Positions 39,843 through 48,470 of a DNA stretch of 64,000 nucleotides are shown here, piece by piece; position 1 is the stretch's first letter, and the number at the start of each line of letters is the position of its first letter. Origin of the DNA: Paraburkholderia oxyphila NBRC 105797. GTDB taxonomy: Bacteria; Pseudomonadota; Gammaproteobacteria; Burkholderiales; Burkholderiaceae. Under the pieces are notes generated by a model, which saw only the letters and a program-made list of their open reading frames with translations, was not told the origin of the DNA and made no database searches. The DNA lies in contig NZ_BAYD01000051.1 of NCBI RefSeq assembly GCF_000685075.1, positions 1 to 64,000 of the forward strand, written 5' to 3'. A program made the position numbers and the translations under genes.

Positions 39843-40997
39843 TTAGTCCTTCGTGCCCACGGTCTGCAGCGGCACCCACTTGCCGCCCGCGACCTTGTAC
39901 ACCGTCACGCCGCCATACTTCAGGTCGCCATACTGGTCGTACGAGAGTTCGCTGGTGGTCACGCCCTTCATGTTCGTGGCCTTCAGCGCCGAGAGGAAGA
40001 CGTGCGGGTCGGTCGAGTTCGCCGCCTTCATCGCGTTGAACACGGCCATCGTGCCGTCGTAGGCATAAGGCGCGTACAGTTCCACCGGGCGGTTAAAACG
40101 CTTCGTGTAGTGGTCGGAAAAGGCCTTGCCGCCCGGCATTTTTTCGAGCGGGCTACCCTCGGATGCGGCCAGCGTGCCTTCGGCTGCCTCACCCGCAATC
40201 TTGATCAGGTTATCGGACTGCACCATGTCCGGGCCGATCAGCGCCGCCTTGATCGCCAGCGAGCGCATCTGTTTGAGCATGGGCGCGGCCTGGGTATCGG
40301 CGCCGCCGTAGAACACCGCATCGACGTTGGCCGCCTTGATCTTCGTGAGAATCGAGCGGAAGTCCACGGCCTTGTCGGTCGTATATTCCTGGTCCACCAC
40401 GGTGGCGCCCGCCGCCTTCGCGGCCTTGGCGAACTCTTCGGCCACGCCCTGTCCGTAGGCGGTGCGGTCGTCGACGATTGCAAGGCGCTTGAACTTGAGA
40501 CCCTTCACCGCGTACTCGCCCAGCACGCTGCCTAGTTGGGTATCCGAAGTGAGCAGGCGGAACGTGGTGGGCAGGCCGAGCCGCGTATAGGTGGGCGCCG
40601 TGGCCATGGCAATTTCAGGGATGCCCGCCTTCGCGTAGATGGGCGCGGCCGGGATGCTGGTGCCCGAGTTGTAGTGGCCGATGACGGCGGCCACGCCGTC
40701 GTCCACGAGCTTTTGCGCGACCGTCGTGCCGGTGCGCGGGTCGGCCTGGTCGTCCTGGCCGTCAAGGACGAAACGCACGGGCTTGCCGCCGATCACCGGG
40801 TTCGTAGCATTCATGTCGTCGATCGCCAACTCCACGCCGCTGCGGAAATCGGCACCGTAGTGGGCCTGGCCGCCCGTGAGCGGCGCGGCGAAGCCGATCT
40901 TCACTTCGACCGGCGACGATGCAAAGGAGCAGGGTGCGCCTGCCAGGGTAAAACCCAGGATGCATGCTGCGGAAATGACTGTGCGATGGAACTTCAT
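39843..40997 (-). CDS. Branched-chain-amino-acid-type ABC substrate-binding protein
   Basis: A 384-residue periplasmic binding protein of the LivK/LivJ type. A signal peptide ends near CSFASSPVEV. The mature part starts KIGFAAPLTGGQAHYG and contains VIGHYNSGTSIPAAPIY and GLKFKRLAIVDDRTAYGQG, standard family segments. The start ATG 40997 keeps only the signal peptide; longer frames are not supported. No permease or ATPase genes accompany it in the window, so it is an orphan receptor that must borrow LivHMGF components. Confidence 0.92.
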   Translation of the reverse strand: MKFHRTVISAACILGFTLAGAPCSFASSPVEVKIGFAAPLTGGQAHYGADFRSGVELAIDDMNATNPVIGGKPVRFVLDGQDDQADPRTGTTVAQKLVDDGVAAVIGHYNSGTSIPAAPIYAKAGIPEIAMATAPTYTRLGLPTTFRLLTSDTQLGSVLGEYAVKGLKFKRLAIVDDRTAYGQGVAEEFAKAAKAAGATVVDQEYTTDKAVDFRSILTKIKAANVDAVFYGGADTQAAPMLKQMRSLAIKAALIGPDMVQSDNLIKIAGEAAEGTLAASEGSPLEKMPGGKAFSDHYTKRFNRPVELYAPYAYDGTMAVFNAMKAANSTDPHVFLSALKATNMKGVTTSELSYDQYGDLKYGGVTVYKVAGGKWVPLQTVGTKD

Positions 40998-42062
40998 TGT
41001 TTTGGGTGCTCCTCGATGATGAATCGTGCGGGTGCCTGCCGCCCTGGTGGTCTTGCGGGCACATGTCTCCTCGCGTTCCGTTTTCCGGTCGGCTGCAAGC
41101 AATATACGAATCCGGGGGTTGCCGGGTCTTGTCGAAAATAAACAGTGCCGATGCAGAAATCGGCATAGTGCGCGTGGCTGCGCACATGCGCATGACAATG
41201 CGGATTGCCGATACGCAGCGGCGCGCTCACCGGTAATCCTGAACGAATGCTTGCTTGCCGAAACTGAGAAGGACCGCGCCTCCGTCAAGGAGCAAATCGA
41301 CCGGATCAAGGCACGAAATTTAAACGCCGCCCGCTACAGAAAAAATTTATAAGCACATCAAAATTAAACTCGACAATGCGTCGTTGGTCCTTGCGATCCA
41401 GGCGGAGGGTGGCGGCAAGCACACAGTGTCCGGGCCGTTCTTCGGCCTGGGTCCGCGGATACTTGAACGACGAAGCTGCTCAATTCCGCGCCAGTCCAAG
41501 CCGGAAAATTGCGGTTCTTGCTGGGCCTGGGCGTGAGGCCATGGGTTCGCAACGGCGGCCTGGCCGGGAGGCGTTCCGGTCCTTGCCCGGCCTGTTTCGA
41601 CCACGAGTGGGCGGCCGGCATGAATTGGGGAAACTCCTGGACCGGAGGCCTGAACGCGACAGATTTAACAAAGTTAGAATGAAGTCTCTAAATTGACCAG
41701 CGCGTTGGTGTGCTGGCGGCAGCGCTTTCCGGCTGCCGCGACGCCGACTATTGGCCGCCGTGGCAACGGCCAGGCTGCTGGTGCGAAACGGGAGACGATG
41801 CATGAATGTTCCTGAAAGAAAATCATTTGCCACTACGCCGGAATTCAACGCGGCCGCTGTGCTCGCCTTGACCGGCTCCGCTGCGTCTGCAGCGGCTCCA
41901 GCTCCGCAAAGACGACGGCGCCCCTGTTCAGGGCGTTGCGTACTGCCTGGATAGCCAACGTCCGTCGCGCCTCGTTGCGCTCTGTCGACAGTGCTGACAT
42001 GCAGCCGCCGCTGCATGCGAACCCCCATTCTGATTTTGGCTTCCCCGATGGGAGGTATTGAC
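40998..42062. other. Long intergenic region, no supported gene
   Basis: About 1.06 kb with only weak frames in all directions, including a locally A/T-rich stretch around 41310-41370 and another around 41660-41700. I see no convincing protein, tRNA or repeat. It may hold promoters or an unrecognised small RNA. Confidence 0.45.
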
Positions 42063-42260
42063 ATGTTGAGTCCACACGAGCTTGCTACCTTGATGCTGGT
42101 GAAGAATGCGCCCGACTGGATCGAGCCGGACCGCATCGAGCTTGGCGCGTTGCGCGAGCTTCAACTGATCGACATCGAGCCGCCGGAATCGGGCGTTGCG
42201 CTTGCGCGCGTGACGCCGCGCGGCGACGCGCTGCTGCGCGCGGTGTCCCGCGTACGCTAG
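42063..42260 (+). CDS. Small conserved-looking protein (65 residues)
   Basis: Starts MLSPHELATLMLVKNAPD; a helical, Leu/Glu-rich protein with a possible winged-helix-like ending (VALARVTPRGDALLRAVSRV). GGGAGG lies seven bases upstream of ATG 42063. Similar short proteins occur in Burkholderia genomes as far as I recall, but no function is known. It could be a small DNA-binding or adaptor protein. Confidence 0.6.
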   Translation: MLSPHELATLMLVKNAPDWIEPDRIELGALRELQLIDIEPPESGVALARVTPRGDALLRAVSRVR

Positions 42261-42377
42261 ACACGCGCCGGGTGTGCGCCAGGTAACGGACAACGTCCAG
42301 GAGTCGAATTTATATCCAGGGTATGTGCTGGCCCGTGCGAGAGGCCGGCGCTTGTGGGGGGATCCAGGGAGGCTGAT

Positions 42378-42542
42378 ATGGACCAGGCGTGGCTGAACAT
42401 GGCGGTTGCGGCGATTGTGCCGATCGTCCTTGTCGTTGCGGCAATTTCCATTCATCACCATCGCCGAGAGCGGCGGCGTGCCGATCTGCTGCGCAATCTC
42501 GATCATCACGATTGGTGCCGGTGGGTCCGCGCAAAACATTGA
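42378..42542 (+). CDS. Small single-span membrane protein (54 residues)
   Basis: One hydrophobic segment (LNMAVAAIVPIVLVVAAISI) followed by a basic, His-rich tail (HHHRRERRRADLLRNLDHHD). GGAGG lies six bases before ATG 42378. The predicted topology has the basic tail in the cytoplasm. Function unknown. Confidence 0.55.
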   Translation: MDQAWLNMAVAAIVPIVLVVAAISIHHHRRERRRADLLRNLDHHDWCRWVRAKH

Positions 42543-42659
42543 GGATCGCGAAGCGTCAAGCCGAAACACGGCGGCTTTGTTGTTCGAGTGGCGTCCGTGC
42601 CACAAGCACGCTTGCGCCAACAAGACGTCTCATCCCGAGACCGACGACGGGGATCTTTT

Positions 42660-42908
42660 GTGAGCTACGATTTCGCCGAAAAGGATCTGGCGCACATTTG
42701 CCATGTCCTCAGCCATCTGGAGCAGTCGGCTGCGGGCGCGCGCATTCCTGAAACCGGCCCGATGGCCAACCTCGACTATTGGCACGCGAGAGTCCGGGCG
42801 ATCCTGGCCATGCCCATGCTGTCCACGCATGTGCAGAAGCAGGCCAAAGAGCTGCTCGGCCGCCTGGAGCGGCTCAAAGACTCGCGCCGATGCGCAGCGG
42901 GCTCGTGA
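42660..42908 (+). CDS. Small hypothetical protein (82 residues)
   Basis: Begins at GTG 42660 with GGGGAT about seven bases upstream; an ATG-initiated longer frame from 42588 has no ribosome site. The protein (YDFAEKDLAHICHVLSHLEQ, LDYWHARVRAILAMPMLSTH) is helical and resembles short uncharacterised Burkholderia proteins. Third in a row of small genes upstream of a LysR gene; function unknown. Confidence 0.5.
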   Translation: MSYDFAEKDLAHICHVLSHLEQSAAGARIPETGPMANLDYWHARVRAILAMPMLSTHVQKQAKELLGRLERLKDSRRCAAGS

Positions 42909-42964
42909 CGATCGGCTGAGCGGTCGCTACTATTGCGGCTGTCGGGTTTGGCACAGTTTCTGTC

Positions 42965-43858
42965 ATGAGAATCGATCCGTACAGCCTGGAACTCTTCATC
43001 TCCGTGGTGCGTGAGGGCTCCATTGCGCGCGCGGCCAGCCGCAATCACATCGCGCCTTCGGCACTCAGCCGCCGCATCGCGGACCTGGAGAGCGCGGTGG
43101 GCATGCCGTTGCTCATCCGTTCCCATGGCGGCGTCGAGCTGACCGAAGCGGGCCGCCAGGCGTACACGCGCGCGACCGCTTTGCATGACCAGTTGCAGTC
43201 TTTCGCACGCGAGGTGCAGTCGGTCAGCGGCCAGATCGCAGGCGTCGTGCGCCTCTACGCCAACGCCTCCGCGATTGTCGGCTTCCTGCCCGAGCGGCTC
43301 AAGGCATTTCAGGCCGTTTGCCCGCTCGTGCAGATCGAATTGACGGAGCAGATCAGCGACGAGGTCGTGCGCGCGTGCATGGAGGATCGCGCGGACGTTG
43401 GCGTATCGGCTTGCGGCAAGACGCCCGCGGGGCTCGAATCGTGGCACTTCGCCGACGATCCGCTGATGGTCGTGCTGCCGCCCGATCATGAACTGGTCTC
43501 GATGGCCGCGCCCACGTTCCACGACGTACTGCGCTTTCCGCTCGTCGCGCTGCAGGCCGGCGGCTCGCTCGACCAGGTGGTGAAGGAGCGCGCCGACGCC
43601 ATGCGCGTGCCGCTCAAACTCGCCGTCACCGTGAACAGCTTCGACGCGCAATGCCGCATGGTCGAGGCGGGGCTCGGCATCGGCATCGTGCCCGCCAGCG
43701 CCGCGTCCGCCTTTGCCGGATCGAGCGGCTTCGTGCGCAAGCCGCTCGACGAAGCGTGGGCCATGAGCCGCAGCCTGCACGTGCACGCGCTCAGAAAGTC
43801 GTCCCGTCTCAGGGCCGTTCAGGCGCTCATTGACGCGTTGACACGCACCCAGGCCTGA
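42965..43858 (+). CDS. LysR-type transcriptional regulator
   Basis: A 297-residue LTTR. The N-terminal winged helix (LELFISVVREGSIARAASRNHIAPSALSRRI-type) is intact and followed by the effector-binding domain. It is encoded 93 bp upstream of, and in the same direction as, the aconitase-family gene, an unusual arrangement for an LTTR, whose targets are more often divergent. The aconitase-like enzyme and MFS carrier are its probable targets, with the enzyme's substrate or product as inducer. Confidence 0.9.
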   Translation: MRIDPYSLELFISVVREGSIARAASRNHIAPSALSRRIADLESAVGMPLLIRSHGGVELTEAGRQAYTRATALHDQLQSFAREVQSVSGQIAGVVRLYANASAIVGFLPERLKAFQAVCPLVQIELTEQISDEVVRACMEDRADVGVSACGKTPAGLESWHFADDPLMVVLPPDHELVSMAAPTFHDVLRFPLVALQAGGSLDQVVKERADAMRVPLKLAVTVNSFDAQCRMVEAGLGIGIVPASAASAFAGSSGFVRKPLDEAWAMSRSLHVHALRKSSRLRAVQALIDALTRTQA

Positions 43859-43951
43859 CCCTGGCATCGCGATCCGCGATGCCCCCATTGCCGATCGAGC
43901 ACTTTGCACAGAGAGGGCCGCCGTCTAGATTTCCGCTCAAGGAGAGATCGG

Positions 43952-45940
43952 ATGGCAACCCTGGATTTGAGCGGCCGGATACTGTTTCTTTGCACGGATG
44001 CGGACGCGATCGAGCAGCAGCTCAAAGGCGCGGACCTCGCGGACGTACCGCCGCACGCGTTGAGAGACGACGTATCGACGGACGAGATTACGCCGATGAG
44101 CGTGCTCACGCGCTTCGACGACCGGCTGGGGCGGGTGCCCTATCTCGGCTTGCGGGTCGGCAATCGCAATCCGGTCGGCATGGATGCCGTGCACGCCGGC
44201 GGCTTTTGCGTGACGGTCGCGGGCAACCGCTATGGCAAGGGCTCGTCGCGCGAGCATAGTCCGCTGGCGGAATACCGGGCGGGCATCCGCCTCGTGATCG
44301 CGAAGAGCTTCGAGCGCATCTATCGACAGAACGCCGACAATCTCGGCCTGTTCACGTCGACGGATTTCGGGCTGATCGCACGCATCCGGCGCGGCGAGCC
44401 CATCGAGATCGACGAGCTCGTCGCCTCGCGCGACAGTCTCGCGGCCGAGATCCTGCGTAGTGGCGGATTGCTGCGCTACGGCGCGCGAGCGATGCGGCAG
44501 ATCCGTTGCGTACGGGAGGCAGTCGACAGCGCACCGCGCACGCTCGTGCAGAAGATTCTTGAACGCCACGCGCTGCAAACCGGGGGTACCGGCGAGACGC
44601 TGGTGCCTGGCGCCGGTGCCTTCGTACGTGCAGACTGGCGCTTCATCCACGAGTACTACACGGGCATGGCGGCGCATATGCTCCATGCCACGTTCGGGCG
44701 GCCGCTCGCACTGCACGACCGCGCGACGATACTCGCGTTCGAGGATCATCTTTCGTATGCGCACAAGAGCGAGTTGCACGTGCGAAACGGCCTGCTGCCC
44801 GATGTGCGGGAGCTTTCCGCGGCGCATCGTCAGTTCGCGCGCGAATACGGTGTGAGGAATCACGGCTATTTGAGCGAAGCCGAGGGGGCCTCTAGCGAAG
44901 GTTCGGAAGGGATCTCGCACGCGATGATGGCCGAGCGCTATGCGTTGCCGGGCCAGCTGATCGTGGGCACCGATTCGCACACGCCACATAGCGGCGCGCT
45001 CGGCTGCGTGGCGTTCGGCGTGGGCACCACGGACATGGCCAACGCCTTCGTGACCGGCGCCGTGCGCATGACCGTGCCGCAAACGTTGCGCGTCGAGTTC
45101 AACGGCAAGATCGCGGCGGGTGTGACGGCGAAGGACCTCGCGCTGCACCTTCTCGCCGACCCGCGGATCCGCTCGGGCCTCGGCGTGGGCAAGGTGTTCG
45201 AGTTCGCCGGCGCCGCGATCTCGCAACTGACGACCGACGAGCGCGCGACGCTCACGAACATGACCGCTGAGCTGGGCGGGTTCACCGGCATTGTCGCGCC
45301 CGACGCGGAAACCGTCAGGTTCCTCAAGGAACGCCGGGGCATCGACTTCGAAATCGAACCGTGGATGTGCAGTGACGAAGGGGCGCAATACGCAGAAGTC
45401 CTGAGCATCGACTGCGCGGCGATTTCGCCGATGCTCGCTGCACCCGGAGACCCGGGAAACGGCATTGCGCTGCGCGATCTCGCCGAGCGCCCGCATGTTG
45501 ACATTGCCTACGGCGGCTCTTGCACGGCGGGCAAGCGCGAAGACTTCGATCACTATCACGAGGTGCTGGCATGGGCAGCCGCGCGTGGCCTGCGCGTGCC
45601 CGCGGGCGTCAAGCTCTATCTGCAGTTCGGTACCTCGGAGGTGCGCGACTACTGCGAACGGCGCGGCTACCTGAAAGCGTTCGATGAGGCTGGCGCCATT
45701 CTCCTGCAACCCTCGTGCGGCGCTTGCGCCAATTGTGGACCGGGCGCGTCCACGGCGGCGAGCGAGGTGACGATCAGCGCCATCAACCGCAACTTTCCGG
45801 GCCGCTCGGGTCCGGGCCAGGTATGGCTCGCGAGTCCGCCGACCGTGGCGGCGAGCGCGCTGGCCGGGCGGATCGCGTCGTTCGCCGAGTTGCAGGATCA
45901 GTACCGGCAAGCCACGCGCTCATGCCGGCAGACGGGCTAA
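43952..45940 (+). CDS. Aconitase-superfamily hydro-lyase with N-terminal swivel domain
   Basis: A 662-residue [4Fe-4S] dehydratase. The swivel (LeuD-like) domain comes first (about 1-190, with YGKGSSREHSP), and the catalytic LeuC-like domains follow (GTDSHTPHSGALGC, GGSCTAGKREDF, QPSCGACANCGPG), giving the three cluster cysteines. Standard AcnA has the swivel at the C-terminus; LeuCD has it as a separate subunit. The order here is therefore permuted, as in a minority of fused family members. It probably interconverts a hydroxy-tri- or dicarboxylate, but which one is not determinable. ATG 43952 has AAGGAGA six bases upstream. An MFS carrier follows after 50 bp. Confidence 0.85.
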   Translation: MATLDLSGRILFLCTDADAIEQQLKGADLADVPPHALRDDVSTDEITPMSVLTRFDDRLGRVPYLGLRVGNRNPVGMDAVHAGGFCVTVAGNRYGKGSSREHSPLAEYRAGIRLVIAKSFERIYRQNADNLGLFTSTDFGLIARIRRGEPIEIDELVASRDSLAAEILRSGGLLRYGARAMRQIRCVREAVDSAPRTLVQKILERHALQTGGTGETLVPGAGAFVRADWRFIHEYYTGMAAHMLHATFGRPLALHDRATILAFEDHLSYAHKSELHVRNGLLPDVRELSAAHRQFAREYGVRNHGYLSEAEGASSEGSEGISHAMMAERYALPGQLIVGTDSHTPHSGALGCVAFGVGTTDMANAFVTGAVRMTVPQTLRVEFNGKIAAGVTAKDLALHLLADPRIRSGLGVGKVFEFAGAAISQLTTDERATLTNMTAELGGFTGIVAPDAETVRFLKERRGIDFEIEPWMCSDEGAQYAEVLSIDCAAISPMLAAPGDPGNGIALRDLAERPHVDIAYGGSCTAGKREDFDHYHEVLAWAAARGLRVPAGVKLYLQFGTSEVRDYCERRGYLKAFDEAGAILLQPSCGACANCGPGASTAASEVTISAINRNFPGRSGPGQVWLASPPTVAASALAGRIASFAELQDQYRQATRSCRQTG

Positions 45941-45990
45941 CGGCCGGTTGAGCGCGACGATTCATTCAAACAACGAATCAGGAGACAAGC

Positions 45991-47433
45991 ATGGCCATTC
46001 TGGAGGGCGCTGCGCATCTGCGCGCCACCGACCTGGCGACGCCAGCCGACGCCGTTATGGACGCCAGCAAGGGCGCGATTTCCGCGCGGCTCGACCGGCT
46101 GCCCGCGACCCGCGCGATATGGAAGCTGATCCTGCTGCTGAGTCTCGGATTCTTTTTCGAGCTTTATGACCTGCTGTTCACGGGCTACGTGGCGCCGGGG
46201 CTCGTGAAGGGCGGCATCCTCACGGCCACGACGACGGGCCTGTTCGGCACCTCGGGCGTGGCGAGCTTCATTGCGGCGCTCTTCGGCGGCCTTTTTCTCG
46301 GCACGATTGCATGCGGTTTTCTCGCCGACCGCTTCGGCCGCCGGGTCATCTTCACGTGGTCTTTGCTCTGGTATGTGGCGGCCAATACCGTGATGGCCTT
46401 CCAGGACACGGCGGGCGGCCTGAACTTCTGGCGCTTCGTGTCGGGCATGGGTATTGGCGTCGAGCTGGTGACGATCGGCACCTACCTTTCCGAACTCGCA
46501 CCGAGGCACCTGCGCGGGCGGGCCTTCGCGGTTTGCCAGACGATCGGCTTTTCGGCCGTGCCCGTGGTGGCATATCTCTCGTATCTGCTGGTGCCGCGCA
46601 CGCCGTACGGGGTCGACGGCTGGCGATGGGTCGTGCTGCTGGGCGGCGTGAGCGCGCTGTTCGTTTGGTATTTCCGGCGCAATCTGCCCGAGAGCCCGCG
46701 CTGGCTGGCAGGCAAGGACCGCCTGGAGGAGGCCGACGCCGTCCTCAGCCGTCTCGAAGGCGAGGTCGCGCGCCAGTACGGCAAGCCCTTGCCCGTGCCC
46801 GGCCGCGCCGAGCCGGTGGCGCACGAGGCAGGGTTCGCCGACATGTGGAAGCCGCCTTATCGCAAACGGACCATCATGCTCGTGGTCTTTCACATTTTTC
46901 AGACCATCGGCTTCTTTGGTTTTGCGAACTGGGTGCCGACGCTGCTCGTCAAGCAGGGCATCACGGTCACCTCGAGCCTGCTTTACACCACCGTGATCGG
47001 TCTTGCCGCGCCACTCGGGCCGCTGCTCGGCTACTGGATCGCGGACCGCTTCGAGCGCAAGCATGTGATCGTCTTCATGGCGGCGGTGAATATCGTCAGC
47101 GGGCTGCTCTTCAGTCAGGTCGCATCGGCGGTTGCGATCGTGACGCTCGGCGTGCTGCTCACGCTAGCCGGCAACATTATTTCGTTTACCTACCACACGT
47201 ATCAGCAGGAGCTTTTCCCAACCGCGATCCGTGCGCGAGCCGTGGGATTCGTCTATTCCTGGAGCCGCCTCTCGGCCGTATTCAGCTCGTTCGTGATCGC
47301 GTTCATGCTCAAGGAATTCGGTGTGACGGGCGTGTTCGTTTTCATTGCCGGCGCAATGGCGCTCGTTATCGTCGCGATCGGCCTCATGGGCCCGCGCACG
47401 CTCGGTCAATCGCTCGAAAGCATTTCGCATTAG
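45991..47433 (+). CDS. MFS transporter, sugar/organic-acid type
   Basis: A 480-residue twelve-helix carrier. It has the loop 2-3 motif ADRFGRR, RFVSGMGIGVELVTIGTYLSEL and PESPRWLAGKDR, the markers of the SP/NiaP-like metabolite:H+ symporter branch. GGAG precedes ATG 45991. It follows the aconitase-like gene by 50 bp and is probably co-transcribed, so it is likely to import the substrate of that enzyme. Confidence 0.9.
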   Translation: MAILEGAAHLRATDLATPADAVMDASKGAISARLDRLPATRAIWKLILLLSLGFFFELYDLLFTGYVAPGLVKGGILTATTTGLFGTSGVASFIAALFGGLFLGTIACGFLADRFGRRVIFTWSLLWYVAANTVMAFQDTAGGLNFWRFVSGMGIGVELVTIGTYLSELAPRHLRGRAFAVCQTIGFSAVPVVAYLSYLLVPRTPYGVDGWRWVVLLGGVSALFVWYFRRNLPESPRWLAGKDRLEEADAVLSRLEGEVARQYGKPLPVPGRAEPVAHEAGFADMWKPPYRKRTIMLVVFHIFQTIGFFGFANWVPTLLVKQGITVTSSLLYTTVIGLAAPLGPLLGYWIADRFERKHVIVFMAAVNIVSGLLFSQVASAVAIVTLGVLLTLAGNIISFTYHTYQQELFPTAIRARAVGFVYSWSRLSAVFSSFVIAFMLKEFGVTGVFVFIAGAMALVIVAIGLMGPRTLGQSLESISH

Positions 47434-47465
47434 TTTCGCAACTTCTGCGGATTCCCGGCAGCATC

Positions 47466-48371
47466 TCACGCCCCGCACGCATGAATCAGAAACTGCTGCA
47501 ACGCCGCTGCAGGCCCGCTCATCTGCGCGTCCTTCTGCCAGATCATGCCGGCCTCCATATGCGGAATCGCATCGAGCACGGGCCGCGCCTCGATACGCTT
47601 GCCTTCTAGCGACCACGGCCGGAACACCATGTCCGAGAGCACCGTCACGCCAAAGCCATGCGCGACGAGCCCGCGCAACGCTTCCATCGACGAGGTGCGG
47701 AACGCGATATTCGGCTTCACGCTTTTCTTCTTCCAGTAGCGCAGCGTCGACTGCTCGGCCTCATCGACTGTAATCAGAATGTAGGGATGCGCGGCGATGT
47801 CCTTGAGCGACGGCGCGTCGATGCGCGCGAGCGGATGCGTGGGTGCCACCCACAACTGCCGCCGCGAGCGGTTGAGCACGTGGCTGCCGAAGCGGCTCAG
47901 GCGCTCGACGTTCGATAGCAGCACCACGCCTATCTCCACCTCGCCGTTCAGGACCGCTTTTTCGATATCGGGGCGCTCGCGGTCCTGCAGGTCGAAATCC
48001 ACGAACGGGTAGGTCGCGCGAAAGCGCGCGAGCAATTCGGGCAGGAAATAACCGAGCACCGTATAGGTCGCGGCAATGCGCACCGTCCCGCGCATGTCGT
48101 GCGCCCGGAATGGCGGTTTGTGCACCGCATCACGCGCGGCGTCCAGCACGCGGCGGGCGTGATTATAAAAATCCTGGCCGTCCGGCGTGAGCACGACGCC
48201 ATGCGGCAGGCGTTCGAACAGGCGCGTGTCGAGCCCGCTTTCGAGCGCGAGCACGGCGTTGGTGATGGCCGATTGAGAGACATGCTCGTTGGCCGCCGCC
48301 ATCGAGAACTGGCCCGTTTGCGCCGCCGCCACGAAGTAGCGGAGCTGCCGCAGCGTGAGATCGAATGCCAT
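47466..48371 (-). CDS. LysR-type transcriptional regulator
   Basis: A 301-residue LTTR with N-terminal winged helix (LRQLRYFVAAAQTGQFSMAAA, VSQSAITNAVLALESGL) and a normal effector-binding domain. It is divergent from the indolepyruvate oxidoreductase gene, with about 100 A/T-rich bases between start codons, the usual arrangement for direct control. Its 3' end faces the MFS carrier. Confidence 0.9.
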   Translation of the reverse strand: MAFDLTLRQLRYFVAAAQTGQFSMAAANEHVSQSAITNAVLALESGLDTRLFERLPHGVVLTPDGQDFYNHARRVLDAARDAVHKPPFRAHDMRGTVRIAATYTVLGYFLPELLARFRATYPFVDFDLQDRERPDIEKAVLNGEVEIGVVLLSNVERLSRFGSHVLNRSRRQLWVAPTHPLARIDAPSLKDIAAHPYILITVDEAEQSTLRYWKKKSVKPNIAFRTSSMEALRGLVAHGFGVTVLSDMVFRPWSLEGKRIEARPVLDAIPHMEAGMIWQKDAQMSGPAAALQQFLIHACGA

Positions 48372-48470
48372 CTGTTTTTCGCATATCAGAGTTGCCTATT
48401 TGTGATTTTACGATACGAATACGGCTTTCTATACTCGCCGGAAAACGATTATCCAGCGGAGACATACCCC

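Noticed and set aside
41751..41954. A 67-residue frame in the long intergenic region
   Set aside because: No ribosome site at a plausible start and Ala/Arg/Pro-rich composition like random high-GC translation.
43937..45910. A 657-residue minus-strand frame opposite the aconitase-like gene
   Set aside because: Antisense shadow; cluster-cysteine motifs are on the plus strand.
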